Origin: Candidatus Planktophila sp.
Lineage (GTDB): Bacteria; Actinomycetota; Actinomycetes; Nanopelagicales; Nanopelagicaceae
Direction: 5' to 3'
Assembly: GCA_030649935.1 (NCBI GenBank)
Contig: JAUSFN010000015.1
Coordinates: forward strand, 1 to 64,000
DNA length: 64,000 nt
Shown here piece by piece: positions 11,128 to 21,836 of this stretch (positions are counted from its first letter, which is position 1; each line of letters begins with the position of its first letter). The notes beneath the pieces were generated by a model that saw only the letters and a program-made list of their open reading frames with translations, ran no database searches and was not told the DNA's origin. Made by a program: the position numbers and the translations under genes.

Positions 11128-12801
11128 TTAGTCGCAGACTGCGCCTTTAGATGCAGAGCCGACCAGCTTGGAGTATTTGTGCAAGACGCCTCGGGTGTAT
11201 GTGTGGGTCAATGGTGTCCAGCCAATTTTACGGGCTTCGAGTTCGGCCTCATCGACCAGTAAATCCATGGTTCTATTGGTGATATCGATGCGAACGATGT
11301 CTCCATCTTTTACAAATGCGATGGGTCCACCATCTACTGCCTCAGGGGCAACATGGCCAACACATAAGCCCGTTGATCCCCCAGAGAAACGTCCATCGGT
11401 GAGAAGTAAAGTGGATTTGCCAAGACCGGCGCCCTTTATAGCACCTGTAATCATTAACATCTCGCGCATTCCGGGTCCACCTTTTGGACCTTCGTAGCGA
11501 ATAACAACGACATCCCCAGCTTGAATCGTTCCATTTTCGAGGGCATCCATCGCCGCTTGCTCGCGCTCGAATACTCGGGCCGGGCCTACAAAGGATTCAA
11601 TTCCAATACCCGCCGTTTTACATACTGCGCCGTCGGGTGCAAGCGTGCCGCCCAAGATTGTGATTCCAATATCGGTTGAAAGTGGCTTTAACGTTGCGCG
11701 CAGAATTTCTCCATCAGGATCTGGTGGATTTATATCGGCCAAATTCTCGGCCATCGTCTTTCCGGTCACAGTTAAAACATCACCATGCAACATCTTGGCA
11801 TCAAGTAGGGCTTTAAGAATAACCGGAACTCCCCCAATTTTATCCATATCACTCATGACAAATCGTCCGAAGGGTTTTAAGTCACCCAGCAGTGGAACCT
11901 TTGAACCAATGCGATGAAAGTCATTGAGTTCTAAATCAACATCGGCCTCATGTGCAATTGCAAGTAGATGCAGAACCGCATTCGTTGAGCCACCTAATGC
12001 CATTAAAATTGTAATTGCATTTTCAAATGCCTGCTTCGTTAAAATATCGCGCGTAGTAATTCCTGCACGAATTAATTCGACAACGGCTGCACCTGATTTA
12101 ACGGCAAAGGCATCACGTCTGCGATCAACGGCTGGAGGCGCAGCCGAACCTGGAAGAGATAAACCAATCGCCTCACCAATGCTTGCCATAGTATTTGCGG
12201 TGAACATTCCTCCACATGCGCCTTCACCTGGACAGATTGCGCGTTCTATCTCATCCAAGCTCTCTCGGGTAATTAATCCTCGCGCACATGCACCAACGGC
12301 TTCGAAGGCATCGATAATCGTGACATCTTTTCCATCAACCTGTCCAGGCAGGGTAGAACCGGCGTAAACAAAGACGCTTGCAACATCGATGCGCGCCGCA
12401 GCCATCATCATTCCAGGAAGTGATTTATCACAACCGGCAAAAGTCACCATTCCATCTAAACGTTCGGCCTGCATAACTGTTTCCACTGAATCGGCGATTA
12501 CTTCACGCGAAACGAGAGAAAAATGCATTCCCTCGTGGCCCATTGATATTCCATCAGAGACTGAGATTGTGCCAAACTGCATCGGAAATCCGCCTGCATC
12601 GATGACGCCTTGGCGCGAAGCTTTGGCTAGGCGATCAAGGGATAAGTTGCAGGGGGTGATTTCATTCCAAGAGGAGGCGATACCGATTTGGGGCTTTATC
12701 CAATCCTCATCCCTCATTCCAACGGCGCGAAGCATTCCACGTGCCGGAGCACGCTCCATTCCATCGGTGACTAACCCTGAACGTGGCTTCATCGTAGGCA
12801 T
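11128..12801 (-). CDS. ilvD: Dihydroxy-acid dehydratase
   Basis: 557 aa from the ATG at 12801. It dehydrates dihydroxyisovalerate and dihydroxymethylvalerate, the step after IlvC. Iron-sulfur ligand motifs are [10 protein letters not shown] and [27 protein letters not shown] and [15 protein letters not shown] are family signatures. [20 protein letters not shown] matches the N-terminus of the mycobacterial-type enzymes. A TTG at 12822 is possible, but TACGAT six bases before the ATG at 12801 looks like a -10 box of a leaderless gene. It is transcribed toward ilvB but ahead of the ilvB promoter, so it is probably its own unit with some read-through into the attenuator. Confidence 0.95.
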   Translation of the reverse strand: MPTMKPRSGLVTDGMERAPARGMLRAVGMRDEDWIKPQIGIASSWNEITPCNLSLDRLAKASRQGVIDAGGFPMQFGTISVSDGISMGHEGMHFSLVSREVIADSVETVMQAERLDGMVTFAGCDKSLPGMMMAAARIDVASVFVYAGSTLPGQVDGKDVTIIDAFEAVGACARGLITRESLDEIERAICPGEGACGGMFTANTMASIGEAIGLSLPGSAAPPAVDRRRDAFAVKSGAAVVELIRAGITTRDILTKQAFENAITILMALGGSTNAVLHLLAIAHEADVDLELNDFHRIGSKVPLLGDLKPFGRFVMSDMDKIGGVPVILKALLDAKMLHGDVLTVTGKTMAENLADINPPDPDGEILRATLKPLSTDIGITILGGTLAPDGAVCKTAGIGIESFVGPARVFEREQAAMDALENGTIQAGDVVVIRYEGPKGGPGMREMLMITGAIKGAGLGKSTLLLTDGRFSGGSTGLCVGHVAPEAVDGGPIAFVKDGDIVRIDITNRTMDLLVDEAELEARKIGWTPLTHTYTRGVLHKYSKLVGSASKGAVCD

Positions 12802-12852
12802 ACCCACATCGTAGGCGTTCAAGTTGCAGAATGCACCTCATTGCTTTACGAT

Positions 12853-12867
12853 ACGGAACCGTTCCGT
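12853..12867. promoter_or_regulatory. Operator palindrome ACGGAAC-C-GTTCCGT
   Basis: A perfect 7-bp inverted repeat around a single C, 18 bp before the TetR-type gene and between it and divergent ilvD. TetR-family repressors commonly autoregulate from such sites and control the adjacent transporter. A partly similar half-site (TTTCGTAT) follows at once. Confidence 0.65.
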
Positions 12868-12885
12868 TTCGTATTGGAGGTCGAT

Positions 12886-13488
12886 ATGTGCCCAGTAAAA
12901 GCTCTATGCATAAAAGGACGACCTCGCGATTCCAAACGTGAAGCTGCAATTGGCGAAGCTGCAATTTCGCTTATCCAAGAGGTTGGATATGAGCGATGCA
13001 CCATAGAGGCAATTGCATTTAAAGCCGGTGTTAGCAAGGCGACTATTTATCGACGGTGGAAGAACAAACAAGAAGTAATTGCAAACGCAATTTCACATCA
13101 CGCCTTTTCTCAAACTCCTTCCATTGATACTGGGAATTTGCGCGATGACTTAGTTGAACTTCTATTAGCTAAAGTAAAGCTCCTAAAAGGTCCAGATGGT
13201 GGCGTCATTGCATCAATCATGAGCGCGGCCAAAATGGATTCAGAGCTTGCTAAAGCAATTCCTTATTCAGCCCGAGATGGCGAAATTCAAGTACATGAGG
13301 TAATTCTTGAACGAGCAATTAGGCGCGGTGAGATCTCACTTAATGCAAACTTGGAACTATTAGCAGAGATTACTCCGGCAATTTTAACTTACAGAATTTT
13401 TATGTCGCAGCAACCGGTTAACCGAAAATTCATCGAAGCTTTAGTCGATGACGTCTTGATTCCATCAGCACAAAAAAGTAACATATAA
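12886..13488 (+). CDS. TetR-family transcriptional regulator
   Basis: 200 aa from the ATG at 12886, which has GGAGG five bases upstream; the longer frame from 12841 would run through the operator. The N-terminal HTH is clear: AAISLIQEVGYERCTIEAIA, then KAGVSKATIYRRWKNKQEVI. The C-terminal half is the helical ligand-binding and dimer domain, including ERAIRRGEI, typical of the TetR_C group seen beside drug exporters. It lies 11 bp before an MFS exporter on the same strand, so it probably represses both until an inducer binds. Confidence 0.93.
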   Translation: MCPVKALCIKGRPRDSKREAAIGEAAISLIQEVGYERCTIEAIAFKAGVSKATIYRRWKNKQEVIANAISHHAFSQTPSIDTGNLRDDLVELLLAKVKLLKGPDGGVIASIMSAAKMDSELAKAIPYSARDGEIQVHEVILERAIRRGEISLNANLELLAEITPAILTYRIFMSQQPVNRKFIEALVDDVLIPSAQKSNI

Positions 13489-13499
13489 AAGGAGAGAAT

Positions 13500-14963
13500 A
13501 TGTCAAACCCTAACTATCCAGCAGGTCAGGCCCCAGATCGCTGGCGTACACTTTTTGTAGTTGCGATTGCGCAGCTCATGATTGTTTTAGATGGTTCAAT
13601 CGTTAACATAGCGATTCCAAGTGCCAAAGTTGACCTTGGAATTACAGATGCTAATCAGCAATGGATAATCACTGCTTATACGCTTGCGTTTGGATCACTA
13701 TTATTGCTCGGTGGACGCATTGGCGATTTCATGGGTCGTAAACGTATTTTTCTTATTGGTTTATTGGGCTTTGCAGGTGCTTCAGCACTCGGCGGAATCG
13801 CCACTACACAAGGCTTGTTATTTGGTGCTCGCGCATTGCAAGGTGTCTTTGCCGCTCTATTGGCACCTGCAGCTTTATCTATCATCTCCGTAACTTTCAC
13901 AGTACCTGCCGAACGGGCAAAGGCTTTTGGGGTAATGGGTGCAATTTCCGGTGGAGGCGCAGCTATCGGCCTCATTCTCGGTGGCGCGCTAACAGAGTTT
14001 TTCTCATGGCGTTGGTGTCTTGGGGTCAATGTTCCAATCGCACTCGTAGCTTTCTTTTTAGCTACTCGCTTTGTTCATGAGTCTAAGGCTGAAGGAAATC
14101 GAACATACGATATCCCAGGTGTAATCACAGCAACGGCTGGATTGTTCTCACTTACATATGGTTTTAACCAAGCGGCAACGACAGGTTGGTCAGATAGCCT
14201 GACCATTGGCTTCTTAGTCACTGCCGTTGTACTTCTAGTTATTTTCGTCATCATCGAAAGTAAAGTTGCAAATCCCATGATGCCGCTGCGAGTGGTAACA
14301 GAGCGAAATCGCGGAGGTTCCTATCTAGGTTCATTAGTAGTTGGTGCTGGTCTTTTTTCAATGTTCCTCTTTTTAGGTCTCTACCTTCAAGTCATCCTTG
14401 GATACAGTCCATTAAAATCCGGCTTTGCTTTCCTGCCATTTACCGCCGGAATAATTGTCTTCGCTGGAATCGCCTCACAGTTACTTCCTAAAGTGGGACC
14501 AAGACCATTAATGATCCCAGGTCTTATCGCCTCAAGTGTGGGTCTCCTCTTTCTTGCACGAATTACCCCTGATACTTCCTACGTCAGTTACGTACTACCT
14601 GCACTTCTGATTATGTCTAGCGGAATAGCACTTGTCTTTATTCCGCTCACATCGACATCCCTTCACAATGTAGGCAATCATGACACTGGGGTTGCAAGTG
14701 CAATGGTTAACACCAGTCAGCAGATAGGTGGTTCATTAGGTACCGCACTTCTTAATACGGTCGCTGCAACGGCAACTGCGACTTTTGCGGCTGCAAATAC
14801 CTCACTTGGAGAAAATGCTCAAGCTTATGCTTTGACTCATGGCTTTACTGTCGCGTTTAAATTCAGTGCAGCCTTTCTATTCATTGGAGCAGTAGTTCTA
14901 TTCTTCTTTATCAATATCGGAAAAGATGCCGTCGTTGAAACTGAAGGAGCGCTCACCCACTAA
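13500..14963 (+). CDS. MFS drug exporter, DHA2 (14-TM, EmrB/QacA) type
   Basis: 487 aa integral membrane protein with about 14 hydrophobic segments. The DHA2 pattern is visible: LDGSIVNIAIPS in the first helix, WIITAYTLAFGSLLLLGGRI, then GDFMGRKRIFLIGL (motif A), ARALQGVFAALLAPAALS, and GALTEFFSWRWCLGVNVPI (motif C region). It should act as a proton-driven efflux pump for hydrophobic compounds. AAAGGAGAG lies just before the ATG at 13500. It forms an operon with the TetR gene. The substrate cannot be told from sequence. Confidence 0.93.
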   Translation: MSNPNYPAGQAPDRWRTLFVVAIAQLMIVLDGSIVNIAIPSAKVDLGITDANQQWIITAYTLAFGSLLLLGGRIGDFMGRKRIFLIGLLGFAGASALGGIATTQGLLFGARALQGVFAALLAPAALSIISVTFTVPAERAKAFGVMGAISGGGAAIGLILGGALTEFFSWRWCLGVNVPIALVAFFLATRFVHESKAEGNRTYDIPGVITATAGLFSLTYGFNQAATTGWSDSLTIGFLVTAVVLLVIFVIIESKVANPMMPLRVVTERNRGGSYLGSLVVGAGLFSMFLFLGLYLQVILGYSPLKSGFAFLPFTAGIIVFAGIASQLLPKVGPRPLMIPGLIASSVGLLFLARITPDTSYVSYVLPALLIMSSGIALVFIPLTSTSLHNVGNHDTGVASAMVNTSQQIGGSLGTALLNTVAATATATFAAANTSLGENAQAYALTHGFTVAFKFSAAFLFIGAVVLFFFINIGKDAVVETEGALTH

Positions 14964-14979
14964 TTAAGCTTGAGCCCAA

Positions 14980-16482
14980 TTATCTTTGAAGCAAATGGCC
15001 AAGTAGAAGCTCCCTTACGCGAGCGGCATCTGCTTGGCCATTTGTCGCTTTCATGACCGCACCGATTAGCGCTCCCGCCGCCGGTAAGTGGCCGTTGCGA
15101 ATTTTTTGCGCGGTCTCGGGTTGTTCAGCACAGACTTTTTCAATGGCGGCCATGAGTGCGCCATCATCATTTACAACTTTAATTCCCCTCGCAGAGATAA
15201 CTTCAGCTGGTTTACCTTCACCAGCAATTACTCCTTCAATTACTTGACGGGCTAACTTATCGGTGAGTTCGCCCGCATTAACTAAAGCCACAATTTCTGC
15301 GACATCGGTAGCTGTTATCGCTAAATCAAAAATCGCCATATCTTTATCGTTTGCTATTCGAGAGATTTCACCGAGCCACCAACTACGAGCCTTAGTTGGA
15401 TCTGCACCCTCATTAACCGTTGCCTCAACTAGATTTAAGACATCGGCGTTAATCATCGCAGCCATCTCTTTATCCGGCACCGACCATGCCTCTTGTAAAC
15501 GTTTGCGATGAATCGATGGTCGCTCTGGAAGTGATTGGCGCAAAGTTTCAATCCATACAGAATCAGGTGCAACGGGTACTAAATCCGGTTCTGGGAAATA
15601 ACGGTAATCCTCGGCCTGCTCTTTTGAGCGACCGGAACGAGTTAATCCAGACTCCTCTTGGAAGTGACGAGTCTCTTGGACAACGCGCTCCCCCTTATTT
15701 AAAAGTTCAGCGTGGCGAACCATCTCTCCTCGAATTGCACGTTCAACAGAGCGCAACGAGTTAACATTTTTAGTCTCGCTACGAGTACCTAGAGTTTCGG
15801 CTCCAATTAAGCGAAGTGAGACGTTTGCATCACAGCGAAGTGAGCCTTGCTCCATCTTTACATCACTGACACCCAGTGAGCGCAAAATATCGCGTAGCTC
15901 GGCAACATAGGCTTTTGCAACTTCTGGCGCATATTTACCGGTGCCTGGAACAATTTTGGTCACAATTTCAACTAAAGGAATTCCTGCGCGGTTATAGTCA
16001 AGTAAAGAGTATTCAGCGCCATGGATACGTCCAGTAGCACCACCTACGTGAAGTGATTTACCTGTGTCTTCCTCCATATGTACGCGTTCTATGTCGATAC
16101 GAAAGCTCTTGGGACCTTCATCGCCTTCGATCTCAACATCGACGTATCCATTGGTGCAGATTGGCTCGTCATACTGTGAAATCTGGAAATTCTTAGGCAT
16201 ATCGGGGTAAAAATAATTCTTACGTGCAAAACGAGAAAAAGGCGCAATCGAGCAGTTCAGCGCTAAGCCGATTTTGATTGTGGATTCAATCGCTTTTTCA
16301 TTGACCGTCGGAAGTGCACCCGGCAGAGCTAAGCAAACTGGACAGGTCTGCGTGTTTGGCTCGCCACCAAAAATCGTACTGCAGCCACAAAACATCTTCG
16401 ACTGCGTATTCAATTCAACATGAACTTCAAGGCCAAGTACTGGTTCGTACTTTGAAATGACCTCATCGTAAGAAAGTGCCAT
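14980..16482 (-). CDS. gatB: Aspartyl/glutamyl-tRNA(Asn/Gln) amidotransferase subunit B
   Basis: 500 aa. The tRNA-binding, phosphorylating subunit of GatCAB, which converts Glu-tRNA(Gln) or Asp-tRNA(Asn) to the amide forms. [12 protein letters not shown] opens the protein. Zinc cysteines are in FCGCS and [23 protein letters not shown] and [14 protein letters not shown] are family motifs. The C-terminal YqeY-like tail domain covers roughly residues 350-500. The ATG at 16482 abuts the gatA stop. Third gene of gatC-gatA-gatB. Confidence 0.96.
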   Translation of the reverse strand: MALSYDEVISKYEPVLGLEVHVELNTQSKMFCGCSTIFGGEPNTQTCPVCLALPGALPTVNEKAIESTIKIGLALNCSIAPFSRFARKNYFYPDMPKNFQISQYDEPICTNGYVDVEIEGDEGPKSFRIDIERVHMEEDTGKSLHVGGATGRIHGAEYSLLDYNRAGIPLVEIVTKIVPGTGKYAPEVAKAYVAELRDILRSLGVSDVKMEQGSLRCDANVSLRLIGAETLGTRSETKNVNSLRSVERAIRGEMVRHAELLNKGERVVQETRHFQEESGLTRSGRSKEQAEDYRYFPEPDLVPVAPDSVWIETLRQSLPERPSIHRKRLQEAWSVPDKEMAAMINADVLNLVEATVNEGADPTKARSWWLGEISRIANDKDMAIFDLAITATDVAEIVALVNAGELTDKLARQVIEGVIAGEGKPAEVISARGIKVVNDDGALMAAIEKVCAEQPETAQKIRNGHLPAAGALIGAVMKATNGQADAARVRELLLGHLLQR

Positions 16483-17976
16483 TTATTTGCCTACCAATTC
16501 AGGTGCCTGCGAAAGCAAAGGCGCACCCCACCGTGTCAGCAGCGCGGCTTCTAGGACAGCGCCGACTAAGTACATACGTTGGTCTTGCATCGCAGGTGCC
16601 ATGATTTGAAAACCAACTGGTAAGCCATCTTCAGGGGCTAAACCTGCAGGTAGCGACATTCCACCAATACCGGCCATGTTAACTGGAATAGTTGCGATGT
16701 CATTTAAATACATTGCAATTGGATCATTTGATTTTTCGCCGATTTTAAAGGCCGTTGTTGGGCAGGTTGGTGAGACCATTACGTCACATTTCTCAAAAGC
16801 TTTATTGAAATCCTGAGTAATGAGTGTGCGAACTTTTTGTGCACTGCCGTAATACGCATCGTAATAACCGGATGAAAGTGCATACGTTCCAAGAATGATT
16901 CGGCGTTTTACTTCTCGTCCAAAGCCAACTTCGCGCGTTAAATTCATCACTGATTCGGCCGATGCGCCATCCACATCACCAACACGTAAGCCATAACGCA
17001 TTGCATCGAAGCGAGCTAAGTTAGATGAGCACTCAGATGGTGCGATTAAATAATAGGCGGCCAATGCATATTCAAAGTTAGGTGCAGATACTTCAACTAT
17101 TTCAGCGCCAGCATCAGCCAGAAGTTCTAATGACTCCTCAAAACGCAACCGAACACCGCTTTGATAGCCCTCGCCATTTAACTCTTTAACAACACCGATT
17201 TTCATTCCTTTTACGTCGCCAGTTTTTGCTGCCGCAACAACCTGAGGAACGGGTGCGTTAATACTCGTTGAATCTTTTGGATCGTGGCCGGCTATCGCCT
17301 CATGCAAGAGCGCGGCATCTAAAACAGTACGTGCACATGGTCCTGCTTGATCAAGTGATGATGAAAAGGCGATCAGACCAAAGCGAGAGACGCCACCATA
17401 CGTTGGTTTTACACCTACCGTTCCGGTGACTGCGGCGGGCTGGCGAATCGATCCGCCCGTATCGGTTCCGATGGCCAGTGGTGCTTCAAATGCAGCTAAA
17501 GCCGCTGAAGATCCGCCGCCTGAGCCGCCAGGAATTCGTGTCAAATCCCAAGGGTTGTGCGTTGGACCAAAGGCAGAGTTTTCAGTTGATGAGCCCATTG
17601 CAAACTCATCCATATTTGTCTTACCTAAAATAACAATTCCATTATTTTTTAAGTTTGTAACAACGGTTGAGTCATACGGTGGGCGCCAACCTTCAAGAAT
17701 CTTCGAGCCTGCAGTAGTTGGAATGCCCTTTTGCACCATGACATCTTTAAGGGCAAGTGGAACCCCGGCCAAAGGCGCAAGTTTTTCACCGGCTGAACGC
17801 TTAGCATCAACTGCAGCGGCCTGTTCGAGGGCGCCTTTTGAATCAACAAAGAGAAATGCATGCACATTGGAATCAACTTCGGCGATGCGATGTAAATGCG
17901 CTTGAGTGAGTTCAACTGACGTGGTTTCACCAGCGATAAGTTTGGAAGCCATCTGTGAGGCGGTTAAGTGGATCAT
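16483..17976 (-). CDS. gatA: Aspartyl/glutamyl-tRNA(Asn/Gln) amidotransferase subunit A
   Basis: 497 aa amidase-signature enzyme that releases ammonia from glutamine for GatB. The Ser-cisSer-Lys triad is visible: the lysine in [10 protein letters not shown], the central serine in [14 protein letters not shown], and the nucleophile region [16 protein letters not shown]. The ATG at 17976 overlaps the gatC stop as ATGA, indicating translational coupling. Presence of GatCAB implies that tRNA(Gln) and/or tRNA(Asn) is charged indirectly in this organism. Confidence 0.96.
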   Translation of the reverse strand: MIHLTASQMASKLIAGETTSVELTQAHLHRIAEVDSNVHAFLFVDSKGALEQAAAVDAKRSAGEKLAPLAGVPLALKDVMVQKGIPTTAGSKILEGWRPPYDSTVVTNLKNNGIVILGKTNMDEFAMGSSTENSAFGPTHNPWDLTRIPGGSGGGSSAALAAFEAPLAIGTDTGGSIRQPAAVTGTVGVKPTYGGVSRFGLIAFSSSLDQAGPCARTVLDAALLHEAIAGHDPKDSTSINAPVPQVVAAAKTGDVKGMKIGVVKELNGEGYQSGVRLRFEESLELLADAGAEIVEVSAPNFEYALAAYYLIAPSECSSNLARFDAMRYGLRVGDVDGASAESVMNLTREVGFGREVKRRIILGTYALSSGYYDAYYGSAQKVRTLITQDFNKAFEKCDVMVSPTCPTTAFKIGEKSNDPIAMYLNDIATIPVNMAGIGGMSLPAGLAPEDGLPVGFQIMAPAMQDQRMYLVGAVLEAALLTRWGAPLLSQAPELVGK

Positions 17977-18272
17977 GCCTCTTCACCCAAAATCTGTGGA
18001 ACGCGAAAACGGGAATCCTCTTGTGCAGGTGCTCCCGATAGTGCTGCTTCAGTAGTCAGGGAGGCCACAACAACATCGGGGCGAAAAACATTGCGAAGTG
18101 GCAAAGGATGAGAAGTTGGCTCAACTTCGGCACCTGCAACTTCTTGCACTCTGGCAACAGCGTCCAAAATAACCGTAAACTCATTAGATAGGTTAATGAG
18201 TTCTTCTTCGCTCATTTCAATGCGCGCCAGGCGTGCGAGATTTGCGACATCATCGCGTGAAAGGCTGCTCAT
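17973..18272 (-). CDS. gatC: Aspartyl/glutamyl-tRNA(Asn/Gln) amidotransferase subunit C
   Basis: 99 aa, the small belt subunit that wraps around GatA and GatB. The N-terminus [20 protein letters not shown] is typical, as is the C-terminal LRNVFRPDV segment. ATG at 18272, 27 bp after the proA stop. Head of gatCAB. Confidence 0.94.
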   Translation of the reverse strand: MSSLSRDDVANLARLARIEMSEEELINLSNEFTVILDAVARVQEVAGAEVEPTSHPLPLRNVFRPDVVVASLTTEAALSGAPAQEDSRFRVPQILGEEA

Positions 18273-18299
18273 AGGTGTGGAGTCTAATTAATTTGCAGG

Positions 18300-19562
18300 T
18301 TAACTGCGAATTTGACCATTACCGGTGACGATCCAGGTGGTTGTTGTCATAGCCTCTAATCCCATGGGACCGCGGGCATGGAGTTTTTGATTTGATATCC
18401 CAATTTCAGCGCCAAAGCCCATCTGCTCACCATCGGTAAATCGTGTCGAGGTATTTACCATTACCGCAGCACAATCGCTTAGTGCTATAAAACGCGCAGC
18501 GTTAGCTTTATTTTCCGTCACTATCGCCTCGGTATGTTGGGTACCGTATTTAGCGATGTGATCACAGGCGGCATCAACTGAATCGACTATCGCCACATTC
18601 ATCTCAAGGGCTCCATACTCAGTAGACCAGTTTTCTTCACTGGCAAGGCTGGCAGGTATTGAATTGGCCAAAGCTAGAGAGCCAGCATCGCAGTGCAAAA
18701 TTACACCGGCTTCATTCAGGGCAGCCATAGCAACAGGTATAAATTCATCTGCAATATTTTTATGAACTAAGAGTGTCTCTGCCGCATTACACACGCTAGG
18801 GCGCTGTACTTTCGAATTAATAATAATTGGCAGTGCGATGGAAAGATCGGCAAACTCATCGATAAATACATGGCACACACCTGCACCAGTTTCAATTGTG
18901 GGAACGGTAGATTCGTCGACCACCATTCGAATGAGCGAAGCGCTACCGCGTGGGATGACAAGGTCAACTTTTCCACGGGCATGCAGTAGTGCCTTTACGG
19001 TGTCGCGATCATCGGAAGGAACTAATTGCACTACATCGGGTGAAATCGCCGTGGTCGCTAATGCATCGCGCATTACGGTTACGAGAATTTGGTTGCTATC
19101 AGCGGCGTTTGATGATCCGCGTAGTAGTGCCGCATTTCCAGACATGAGCAAAATAACAGCTGCATCCACGGTGACGTTCGGGCGCGCCTCATAAACCATT
19201 CCGATCACACCAAATGGAACTGTGATTTGTTGAAGTTCAATTCCATTTGCAAGTATTGATTGGCGAAGAGTTTTACCAAGTGGATCTTCAAGAGCGGCGA
19301 CTTGGCGCGCACCTTCGGCGATTCCAGCGACGCGTGCTGGAGTCAGTAATAAGCGATCTAAGAGGGAGGGATTTAATCCAGCGGCACGGCCTCGAGACAT
19401 ATCTTTTTCATTGGCGGTGAGAATTTCGGAGCTGCGGAGATCAATTGCATCGGCAATAGCGAGTAAGGCGGCGCTTCGCTCTGCTCCAGTGGCAACGTTC
19501 AAGGTACGTGCGGCGATGCGCGCAGATCCAGCGAGTTCAGAAATTAGCGCTGTGGCATCCAT
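18300..19562 (-). CDS. proA: Glutamate-5-semialdehyde dehydrogenase (gamma-glutamyl phosphate reductase)
   Basis: 420 aa, aldehyde-dehydrogenase superfamily. It reduces gamma-glutamyl phosphate with NADPH in proline synthesis. The catalytic cysteine lies in VQRPSVCNAAETLLVHK. PFGVIGMVYEARPNVTVDAA and LRGSSNAADSN are family motifs. The ATG at 19562 is 34 bp from a divergent gene start. Actinobacteria usually have proB and proA adjacent; here a serine-hydrolase gene on the opposite strand sits between them. Confidence 0.95.
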   Translation of the reverse strand: MDATALISELAGSARIAARTLNVATGAERSAALLAIADAIDLRSSEILTANEKDMSRGRAAGLNPSLLDRLLLTPARVAGIAEGARQVAALEDPLGKTLRQSILANGIELQQITVPFGVIGMVYEARPNVTVDAAVILLMSGNAALLRGSSNAADSNQILVTVMRDALATTAISPDVVQLVPSDDRDTVKALLHARGKVDLVIPRGSASLIRMVVDESTVPTIETGAGVCHVFIDEFADLSIALPIIINSKVQRPSVCNAAETLLVHKNIADEFIPVAMAALNEAGVILHCDAGSLALANSIPASLASEENWSTEYGALEMNVAIVDSVDAACDHIAKYGTQHTEAIVTENKANAARFIALSDCAAVMVNTSTRFTDGEQMGFGAEIGISNQKLHARGPMGLEAMTTTTWIVTGNGQIRS

Positions 19563-19595
19563 GCGGGCAAGCCTATCGGGATTAGGCTAAAGGGC

Positions 19596-20735
19596 GTGCT
19601 CAAATTTATTCGTAGAACCCTCATTCTTATCCTGGTTATTTATGTTGCTCTATTCGGTTTAACTAAGGCGATTAGATATCCCGAGCCGATTGCCGCCATA
19701 AAGTTAGGTCTAGCACCTGCATCTAAAACTCCAGATTTAATGCCAGCTCACACAATAAAGGCGTCAGATATACCTGCGAACTGGAGTGCAGGCTCTGAAG
19801 CCATGCCAGAAACTGTGGAATTTGAAGGTGCACAAGTAACTTTTGATGAGTTTTTAGAATCAACACATACAAATGCTTTCTTAGTTATCCGTGATGGTGT
19901 TTTAACCTATGAAAAGTATTTAAATGGCATGAATGCGCAAACTCGACTTCCGTCATACTCAGTTGCAAAAACAATGACCTCGTTGATGATTGGAAAGTTA
20001 ATTGATGAGGGATTAATTAGAGAGAGCGACACTTTTGTTAGCGTTTTGCCTCAGTTCAAGGCCGGTACTTCTTTTGATAAAGTCACCATCAGAGATTTAC
20101 TTGATATGAAGGCCGGTGTTGGAGTTTCCGATAATTATCCCACTGGTCCAAGCGGGTGGGGCGTTGCTATTGCCCAAATGTATGCATCCACCGATGTTGA
20201 CTGGTTTTTAATGCACAATCGAATGATGAAGGAAGAGCCTGGCACCTTTGCTGAGTATCGCTCAGTTGATACGATGATGCTAGGAATGATTATCAAGAAA
20301 GTTACTGGTCGAAGTTTGGTCGACTATTTCAGCGAAAATATTTGGCAAAAAGTTGGAGCTATTGAAATCGCAACGTGGAACGTTGATCGTATTGGAGGAA
20401 CTGAAAAAGCTTTCTGTTGTTTCAATGCCACGGCTAGAGATTACGCTCTCGTCGGAGTTGAGTTAATTAAACCCACATCAAGCATCATTAACAGCACTTG
20501 GCTACACCGAATCTCTACACCAGTAGTAACTCTTGATTATGGTTGGGGTTATGGTGCCCAAGTCTGGCATCCATATCCCGGCATCAACTTAATGTTGGGG
20601 CTACACGGTCAATTTGTCTGGATGGATCTGGCCAATAAAACTGTCATCGTAAAACTCAGTGATGAGCCCACGAGCTCTGATGGACGAAGTGAACGTGTCG
20701 CGCCAGTTCTGAAGTTGATCTCAGAGCAAAACTAA
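19596..20735 (+). CDS. Beta-lactamase-fold serine hydrolase (class C / esterase type), membrane-anchored
   Basis: 379 aa. Residues ~8-24 form a hydrophobic N-terminal anchor without an obvious cleavage site. The catalytic SxxK is Ser122-Val-Ala-Lys125 in SYSVAKTMTSLM. A Tyr-x-Ser/Asn-like second motif is in FAEYRSVDTM and a C-terminal HGQ box in LGLHGQFVWMD. It belongs to the penicillin-binding-protein-like hydrolases; relatives include esterases, peptidases and 6-aminohexanoate hydrolase, so the substrate is unknown. GTG start at 19596 with TAGGCT ending seven bases upstream: probably leaderless. It sits against the strand of the core operon, between proB and proA, so it is likely a later insertion. 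Confidence 0.85.
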   Translation: MLKFIRRTLILILVIYVALFGLTKAIRYPEPIAAIKLGLAPASKTPDLMPAHTIKASDIPANWSAGSEAMPETVEFEGAQVTFDEFLESTHTNAFLVIRDGVLTYEKYLNGMNAQTRLPSYSVAKTMTSLMIGKLIDEGLIRESDTFVSVLPQFKAGTSFDKVTIRDLLDMKAGVGVSDNYPTGPSGWGVAIAQMYASTDVDWFLMHNRMMKEEPGTFAEYRSVDTMMLGMIIKKVTGRSLVDYFSENIWQKVGAIEIATWNVDRIGGTEKAFCCFNATARDYALVGVELIKPTSSIINSTWLHRISTPVVTLDYGWGYGAQVWHPYPGINLMLGLHGQFVWMDLANKTVIVKLSDEPTSSDGRSERVAPVLKLISEQN

Positions 20736-21836
20736 ATCGTCGCGATGTACTAATTCACGCTCATACTCTGGCCCAAGTGCTAGGGCTAACTCTTTAGTCG
20801 ATCGACCCAGCATCACTGGAATCTCTTCGCTATCAAATGCCACTAATCCGCGCGCAATTACTGTGGCATCTGGTCCAACTAATTCAACTGCATCCCCTGC
20901 AATGAAATCCCCGTGAACTGCGGTAACACCTGCTGGCAAAAGCGAGGTTCCGCGCTCCAAGATAGCTTTAACTGCACCTGCATCTAAAACAAGTTTTCCC
21001 TGCGTTGTAGTTGCATGGGCTAACCACAGCAGGCGTGAAGTAGTTTTGCTTGTTTGTGCATGAAAATAAGTTCCGAGCTCTGCGCCATTCATAGTTCTAT
21101 CCACATCTGCTAATGAAGTTAAGAGCATTGGGATACCAGCGTTAGTGGCAATTCGAGCCGCTTCAACTTTAGTGACCATTCCTCCGCTACCAACGCCGGC
21201 AGAGCCAGCGCCACCGAGAACGATGTTTTCAATATCTGAAATATCTGCGACTTCAAGAATCGCTTTAGCACCTGGCTGAGTTGGTAATGCGTCATATAAG
21301 GCATCGATATCTGAAACAAGGACTAATAAATCTGCACCAACAAGGAGTGCAACGAGTGCGGCTAAGCGATCATTATCACCGAAACGTATCTCTTGGGTTC
21401 CGACCGAGTCATTTTCATTAATCACTGGAACCACTCCGAGTTGAAGCAGGCGATACAAGGTACGCTGAGCATTTTGATAATGTGAACGGCGCACAACATC
21501 TTCGGTAGTAATTAGTACTTGTGAGGCTGTAATTGAATGTTTGGCAAAACTATGCGTGTAGTGAGCGATCAATAGACCTTGACCCACCGAGGCTGCAGCT
21601 TGGGCGGTAGCCAAATCTTTAGGGCGCGAGGTCAGACCAAGAGGGGCAAGTCCAGCGGCAATCGCACCGGATGAGACGATAACAACATCTGCACCACGTG
21701 TTTTACATGCAGCGACGACGTCGACAAGTTTTTCGAGTGCCGCTGAATCTAACTGCGACCCGGCTTTACCGGTGAGAGAGGATGAGCCGATCTTGATGAC
21801 AATGCGTTTTGCAGAGGTAATCTGGCCTCGGCTCAC
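20721..21836 (-). CDS. proB: Glutamate 5-kinase with PUA domain
   Basis: 371 aa. First enzyme of proline synthesis. The amino-acid kinase domain covers about residues 1-260 ([44 protein letters not shown]), followed by a C-terminal PUA domain. GTG start at 21836 overlaps the obgE stop as GTGA. Its 3' end overlaps the convergent serine hydrolase by 15 bp. Confidence 0.95.
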   Translation of the reverse strand: MSRGQITSAKRIVIKIGSSSLTGKAGSQLDSAALEKLVDVVAACKTRGADVVIVSSGAIAAGLAPLGLTSRPKDLATAQAAASVGQGLLIAHYTHSFAKHSITASQVLITTEDVVRRSHYQNAQRTLYRLLQLGVVPVINENDSVGTQEIRFGDNDRLAALVALLVGADLLVLVSDIDALYDALPTQPGAKAILEVADISDIENIVLGGAGSAGVGSGGMVTKVEAARIATNAGIPMLLTSLADVDRTMNGAELGTYFHAQTSKTTSRLLWLAHATTTQGKLVLDAGAVKAILERGTSLLPAGVTAVHGDFIAGDAVELVGPDATVIARGLVAFDSEEIPVMLGRSTKELALALGPEYERELVHRDDLVLL

